A stretch of 35,334 bases of DNA. Origin: Burkholderiales bacterium. GTDB taxonomy: Bacteria > Vulcanimicrobiota > Xenobia > Xenobiales > Xenobiaceae. The position numbers and the translations under genes are program-made. The stretch covers positions 1-35,334 of the forward strand of contig JAAZKF010000035.1 in the NCBI GenBank assembly GCA_012799975.1, written 5' to 3'. Positions 31,748 to 35,334 of the stretch are shown piece after piece. Below the pieces are notes generated by a model. That model did no database searches. It saw only the letters and a program-made list of their open reading frames with translations, and was not told the origin of the DNA. How positions within the stretch are numbered: position 1 is the first letter of the stretch; the number at the start of each line of letters is the position of its first letter.

Positions 31748-32227
31748 CTAGCGGGCTGGAAAGATGTAGATAAACAGGACCCGGTCTCCCTCGGTCTGGA
31801 CTCCCAGTCCCCGGGAGGTGAAGACGTAGTAATACTGCTTGGACATCCTGGCGGCCGTCGGCAACTGGTGGGACTGCCCGGCTTGGCCGTACAGAGCCGA
31901 AATCTGGCTGGAAGGGTCTCCGACCTGGAGGCCCTCCGGGGTCTTGATTCCAGGCTTGTCGACAACGATCTGCAGGGCCTTCACAGCGTCGTCATAGTGG
32001 ACCTGGACACCCTCGTTGTAGTAGATCCACTTGGGCTTGCCTGAAACTTCCTGGTGGTCCGTCCGAGAGCTCCGAGTCACCATCTTCTCGATGGCAGAGG
32101 CAGTCATCCCCAAGCGGAGTTCCCCCACTCCGACTCCCGGGGTCGCCACCCAACCGGCCTGAGCCCAGGCCCAACCGCTCAGGGCCAGGGCCAGGAACAG
32201 GAACGCGACTTTGAAGAACCTCTGCAT
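31748..32227 (-). CDS. secreted protein with duplicated G-x-G-x-x-x-S motif, unknown function
   Basis: A 159-residue protein; ATG 32227 follows the excellent GAGGAGGT at 5 nt, and residues 1 to about 24 form a signal peptide ending AWAQA. The mature part seems to hold two related blocks: VGELRLGMTASAIEKMV then KWIYYNEGVQVHY, and GLQVGDPSSQISALYGQ then YYYVFTSRGLGVQTEGDRV. Each is a loop of the kind G(L/I)xxGxxxxxI followed by helix and two strands, as in BamE/SmpA-like small envelope domains. A precise family cannot be named. It belongs to the same minus-strand block as the rhomboid protease, 205 nt downstream of it. Confidence 0.65.
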   Translation of the reverse strand: MQRFFKVAFLFLALALSGWAWAQAGWVATPGVGVGELRLGMTASAIEKMVTRSSRTDHQEVSGKPKWIYYNEGVQVHYDDAVKALQIVVDKPGIKTPEGLQVGDPSSQISALYGQAGQSHQLPTAARMSKQYYYVFTSRGLGVQTEGDRVLFIYIFPAR

Positions 32228-32432
32228 GAGCACCTCCTCGACCAAAGAGCCACTCGGGCTGGTCTCCGATAGCCCGATTCCAGTCGGGTTCCTGGAGGCT
32301 GGCCGAACACGGGCAATCAGATTCTATTCCCGACAAAAGGTTCCTCTCCTTGCCTCCCGGACGGATCCGAAGTGGAGGAAGGCCTGACCCCGCCCGGGGA
32401 GAGCGAGCGGGAATATTCCACCGAGGTTCCTG

Positions 32433-33296
32433 TCAATGGCCGCGAGGGCGGGGGCCCAGGGCAGTGAAGGCCAGTCCGACCAGGCCACCGCCCAGGTGTC
32501 CCCAGTTGTCCAGGGGGATTCCAAAGACGTCGGAAAGGGCGAAACCAAGCACCAGCAGGAATCCCAAGGCCATGCCTATCCGGCGTGCTCCGGCTGCCTC
32601 GAAAAGACGCCAGCGCCAGGATAGCCCGACATAGGCGGCTCCGATTCCAAAGAGCGCCGTGGAGGCCCCCACCCCGGGGACCGGATTGAAGGCCCAGGAC
32701 AGGATGTTGCCACCCAAAGCGGCCAGAAAATATAGCGCCAGGAAGCGTGGCGTGCCCAGCACGCCCTCCAGGGGTGGGCCCATGTTCAGCAGGAAATACA
32801 TGTTGGCCAACAGGTGCCACCAACCGGCGTGCAGCAGGACCGGAGTCAGGAAACGCCACAGCTCCATGGTGTCCAGGGAATTGGCATGGTTGCACAAGAT
32901 CGACCAGATCAGGGTGGGCAGTGGTTGCGGGAGGAAGGACGAGAAATCCGGTGGGGCTAGCAGATAGACCGCGACGGTCAACACGGTCAGTCCGGTCACC
33001 GCGTGGGCCAGGGGCGAATAGTTGGAGAAGCTGGCGGTATACTTCTGCTGGATTTCCTGCTGAAAACTGGCGCTGATCCGCCCCGTGCCGTTGCAGGAGG
33101 GGCATTGGGTGGGGCAGTCAATCACCTTGAGTCCGTTACATATTCGACAGGTGGACTTTATTCCGCGTGGTGAAGTCTGGCTGCCCCGACCTTGACATCC
33201 CGGACAGGTCACCTGGCCGGTCCCCGAACAGTCGATGCAACGACCTGAACCTTCGCATCGGGGGCACGGTCTCCCCAGGTCATCATTTCCAGCCAA
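32433..33296 (-). CDS. rhomboid intramembrane serine protease with N-terminal DnaJ-type zinc finger
   Basis: A 287-residue protein. TTG 33296 is the start, with AGGAGG 6 nt upstream. Residues 11-72 carry DnaJ-like CxxCxGxG repeats: C11-C14, C20-C23, C31-C34, C50-C53, C61 and C65-C68, enough for two or more zinc sites. About six membrane helices follow from residue 95. Rhomboid signatures are HAGWWHLLANMYFLLN (156-171), GASTALFG with the catalytic serine S212 (210-217), and DNWGHLGGG with the catalytic histidine H267 (263-271). The family cleaves membrane helices. The zinc finger would face the cytoplasm and might recruit substrate or a chaperone. Confidence 0.88.
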   Translation of the reverse strand: MAGNDDLGRPCPRCEGSGRCIDCSGTGQVTCPGCQGRGSQTSPRGIKSTCRICNGLKVIDCPTQCPSCNGTGRISASFQQEIQQKYTASFSNYSPLAHAVTGLTVLTVAVYLLAPPDFSSFLPQPLPTLIWSILCNHANSLDTMELWRFLTPVLLHAGWWHLLANMYFLLNMGPPLEGVLGTPRFLALYFLAALGGNILSWAFNPVPGVGASTALFGIGAAYVGLSWRWRLFEAAGARRIGMALGFLLVLGFALSDVFGIPLDNWGHLGGGLVGLAFTALGPRPRGH

Positions 33297-33422
33297 GTAT
33301 GCCTCCTGAGCCTCTTGAGGTATTGCCGGCCCCTGCCAGGGAGGGAACGCGGTTCTCTGCAGCTAATGAATGATTTCGATCTGGGGCCCGCACCTACGCC
33401 GGGCCCAGAGGGAGCCGAGTCG

Positions 33423-34205
33423 ATGATTCTTCTTGCGCGGGCAGCCGCGCTCCTGGCTTTGGTGGGAATTCTTGTAACCGCGGCCCCCGCCCGCGCGGAT
33501 TCCACCTGGGCCGAGACGCGATACGTAGATGGGAAGCCCCAGACTGTCTACACCAATAGTGGGGCTGCCACCTTCCGGCGTGAGATCCGTCAAGAAGGCA
33601 AGGTGCTGCGGAATTCGCGACCGGCCCTCCGACCTCGCGTCTTCCAGGAGCTGCCTCCCGGAACACCGGCAGCGACCGGAGCCGTGCCCCGCGAGTTTGC
33701 CTTCAGTACTTTTGACGCCGGCAAGAGAACGCCGCGCCCTATCTCCTGTCTGGCCTGGGTTCGCGACGCCTCCGGCCAGATGGTTCGCCGCATGGCCCGG
33801 GTCGACCTCAATGAGATCATCATCCGGCACGCCCGGACGAACAACGTGGATCCCTTGCTGGTAGAGCTGATTATTCGCCACGAATCGAACTTCGACCCGC
33901 AGGCCATCTCGCCCGCTGGAGCCCAAGGCCTTATGCAGTTGATGCCCGGCACGGCCGTCGGATTGGGAGTCTGGGATCCCTTCGACCCCGACCAGAACGT
34001 GAGCGGTGGAGTGCGCTACATCGCCAACCAGTTGCGCCGTTTCAAGGATGTTCGCCTGGCCCTGGCAGCCTACAACGCTGGTCCGGGCGCCGTCCTCGAG
34101 TATGGGGGGATACCTCCGTATGCCGAGACCCGCTACTACGTGGACACCATCTATTCGGAGTATCGCACCTGTCTGGCAGCCCGCAATCGGACGCGTTCCA
34201 GGTGA
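33423..34205 (+). CDS. secreted lytic transglycosylase (SLT family 1)
   Basis: A 260-residue protein. ATG 33423 was chosen because GAGGGAG precedes it at 8 nt and it opens a clean signal peptide (residues 1-25, cleaved near APARA); an upstream ATG at 33366 would bury that signal. The C-terminal half is a goose-lysozyme-like SLT domain: RHESNFDPQAISPAGAQGLM with catalytic E154, QLMPGTAVGLGV, SGGVRYIANQLRRF and ALAAYNAGPGAV, then YVDTIYSEY. It cleaves peptidoglycan between MurNAc and GlcNAc to form 1,6-anhydro ends. The N-terminal 90 residues of the mature protein are unassigned. It is divergent from the rhomboid gene by 126 nt. Confidence 0.9.
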   Translation: MILLARAAALLALVGILVTAAPARADSTWAETRYVDGKPQTVYTNSGAATFRREIRQEGKVLRNSRPALRPRVFQELPPGTPAATGAVPREFAFSTFDAGKRTPRPISCLAWVRDASGQMVRRMARVDLNEIIIRHARTNNVDPLLVELIIRHESNFDPQAISPAGAQGLMQLMPGTAVGLGVWDPFDPDQNVSGGVRYIANQLRRFKDVRLALAAYNAGPGAVLEYGGIPPYAETRYYVDTIYSEYRTCLAARNRTRSR

Positions 34206-34508
34206 GACCTGGCCGGGCTCACCGCTGCCTGCCCGGAAGACCACCGGAGCCCGGGCTCCCCTCACCTGCTGTTTCGATCACCAGTGGGCGGTCCGGGCCG
34301 TCCTGGTCAAGTCCTTCCCAAATCCCTGAATCTCCGGGTGCGCAGCCGCGAGATGCTGTTTGTCGGTGATGGCGTCTACGGCCCGGTTCTACCGGGGGAC
34401 AGCGCCCGCCAGCCGGGCATCCTGATTTCCCGGAACGGACGGTCCCTTGCCTGCTCAGACTTTTCAACCCGGTTTCGGTCTGGTATATGCAGAACGAGGA
34501 CTGATTTT
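34206..34508 (+). other. 303-nt gap: structured 3' region and a promoter for the metallopeptidase
   Basis: No convincing gene lies here. The first 60 nt are strongly structured: GGAGCCCGGGCTCC (34246-34259) is a perfect 14-nt palindrome, and AGGTGAG (34200-34206) can pair with CTCACCT (34261-34267), giving a possible 3' stem for the lytic transglycosylase transcript without a real T-tract. Near the end, TTTTCA (34461-34466), 17 nt, then TATATG (34484-34489) with an upstream TG form a reasonable extended -10 promoter for the next gene. Confidence 0.4.
34461..34489 (+). promoter_or_regulatory. candidate extended -10 promoter for the DA1-like peptidase gene
   Basis: TTTTCA (34461-34466), a 17-nt spacer and TATATG (34484-34489), preceded by TGG, resemble a sigma70 extended -10 promoter. 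The predicted start near 34496 leaves a leader of about a dozen bases containing GAGGA, the ribosome-binding site of the TTG at 34509. Confidence 0.4.
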
Positions 34509-35153
34509 TTGAGAAAACTGATCCTGGGGATGCTGGCCTGGTTCTCGTTGCTGGTCGGGCCGCTGGGGGCTTCCGGCATGCCGATCACGCCAAACTGCGA
34601 TTGCGATGGGCACAACCTTTCCGGTGAATGCAATTGCAACAAACCCCTGGACGAAGAATCGGCGCATCAGCTCCTGGAGTATGTGGTCTTCCTGCTGGTT
34701 CGCAAAGCCGGTCCTGAAATGCGTCTGGACCCTCTGCCTTCGGTTCGGATGGCCTCGGCCGAGGAACTGCGCCTGGAAGGCGAAGACGTGGCCCTGGCCA
34801 CCTGCCAGGGGAGCGAGATTCGCCTGGGCCGTTGGCTTCGTCGTCCCGAGGCCCTGGTCGTGCTGGCCCATGAATACGGGCATGCCTGGCAGGACTCTCG
34901 AAATGCCCGATGTCGACAACTCAAAGAACGGTTCAGTGAAGGGTTCGCCTCCTGGGTGGCCCACGTAGTAGCTCGCCAGACCGGGTATCTGCGAATCGCT
35001 GACCGCATTTGCCTGCAGTCGGGGCCGGTCTATCAACAGGGGTTGCAGGCCTTCCTGGATTGGGAGAAGACCATCGGGGTGGCCCGACTTCTGGAGTTGG
35101 CCGCTTCGTGGTCCGATTTCTCGGGAGAAGGATCACCTCTCGAGGAGCCTTGA
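34509..35153 (+). CDS. secreted DA1-like zinc metallopeptidase
   Basis: A 214-residue protein starting at TTG 34509 with GAGGA 8 nt upstream. Residues 1 to about 22 are a signal peptide. Just after it comes a cysteine-rich stretch, CDCDGHNLSGECNCNKP, with five cysteines. The peptidase core is LVVLAHEYGHAWQDSRN with zinc-binding H121-E122-x-x-H125, then LKERFSEGFASWVAHVVARQ with E144 as probable third ligand. The spacing HExxH-x(18)-E plus the LAHEYGHAW / SEGFASWVA pair resembles the peptidase domain of DA1-type proteins. Substrate unknown; export suggests an envelope or external target. Confidence 0.7.
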   Translation: MRKLILGMLAWFSLLVGPLGASGMPITPNCDCDGHNLSGECNCNKPLDEESAHQLLEYVVFLLVRKAGPEMRLDPLPSVRMASAEELRLEGEDVALATCQGSEIRLGRWLRRPEALVVLAHEYGHAWQDSRNARCRQLKERFSEGFASWVAHVVARQTGYLRIADRICLQSGPVYQQGLQAFLDWEKTIGVARLLELAASWSDFSGEGSPLEEP

Positions 35154-35210
35154 ACCAGGGGCCAACCGATGCTGGGCGGGCTCGTTGCCGGGCCGGGCGG
35201 TCCGCGAGAA

Positions 35211-35228
35211 CCTGAATCCGCCGCCTGG
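35211..35228 (-). repeat. 18-bp repeat, right copy (inverted relative to 109-126)
   Basis: CCTGAATCCGCCGCCTGG is the exact reverse complement of 109-126. It begins a 124-nt unannotated right edge that also contains the hairpin at 35295-35311, so it may be one end of a larger dispersed element cut by the window boundary. Confidence 0.45.
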
Positions 35229-35294
35229 CGTGAGAACCGAGGCCATCGAGGCGGGTCTGGATGCCAGGAAGGCGTGCATCGAGGAGCGGAGCGT

Positions 35295-35311
35295 AGTTGG
35301 AAACTACGTGA
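35295..35311 (+). repeat. hairpin in the right-edge element
   Basis: CGTAGTT and AACTACG flank a GGA loop, giving a perfect 7-bp stem. Nearby purine-rich GAGGAGCGGAGC and GCACCGCAGAGGTGCGC add further self-complementarity. The reading frame through 35212-35334 is open but has no evident start. The element is truncated by the window edge. No known family could be assigned. Confidence 0.35.
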
Positions 35312-35334
35312 GCACCGCAGAGGTGCGCCTGACG

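Overview
This is a gene-dense, high-GC bacterial chromosomal window with 32 protein-coding genes called, mostly in short tightly packed operons. I see no rRNA, tRNA, CRISPR array, transposase, integrase or phage gene. Lipoprotein and Tat signals, several secreted proteins, a lytic transglycosylase and a periplasmic-type ABC importer suggest a diderm. The mixture (RapZ-YvcK pair, type I-alpha glutamine synthetase, DUF2760/Hsp70 pair, PocR-GAF-HD-GYP sensor, zinc-finger rhomboid) fits a deep-branching or poorly sampled high-GC lineage, but the sequence alone does not place it in a phylum. TTG starts are common, and several neighbouring genes overlap by the 4-nt ATGA/GTGA arrangement.

Left part (1-7470, + strand): a small protein behind a good sigma70 promoter, a TerC/Alx metal exporter, then a membrane/polyamine island. 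The island holds a double DUF4178 zinc-ribbon membrane protein, a 57-residue membrane protein, a membrane-anchored spermidine-synthase-like aminopropyltransferase, a Tat-exported lipoprotein amine oxidase and a DUF350 membrane protein. No SAM decarboxylase gene is nearby. This is the best candidate for an incompletely described system.

Central part (7604-17941): glnA, a very stable GNRA-capped hairpin, rapZ and a membrane-anchored yvcK with overlapping ends, and a secreted YbjN-like protein ending in a strong terminator. Then come a minus-strand fusion of an inositol-monophosphatase-family domain with an ADP-ribosylglycohydrolase, divergent exodeoxyribonuclease III, a GT2 glycosyltransferase, a secreted cysteine-peptidase-like protein, and a TrpB2/cysteine-synthase-like PLP enzyme ending in a textbook terminator.

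Minus-strand block (18019-25390): an ABC importer of the Fe(III)/aminoethylphosphonate type (lipoprotein SBP, ATPase, double permease, all with 4-nt overlaps), a DUF2760 + Hsp70 pair, and a possible 5'-truncated SGNH-like remnant.

Right part: a PocR-GAF-GAF-HD-GYP c-di-GMP phosphodiesterase (+) followed after 19 nt by a degenerate phosphoglucose-isomerase homologue that has lost its signature residues. On the minus strand (33296 down to 29183) lie a DnaJ-zinc-finger/rhomboid protease fusion, a secreted duplicated-motif protein, an SGNH hydrolase with a TPR-like tail and three small unknown proteins. Two secreted enzymes close the window: a lytic transglycosylase and a DA1-like zinc metallopeptidase. 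The two window edges share an 18-bp inverted repeat whose core recurs in other intergenic regions, suggesting a dispersed repeat family.
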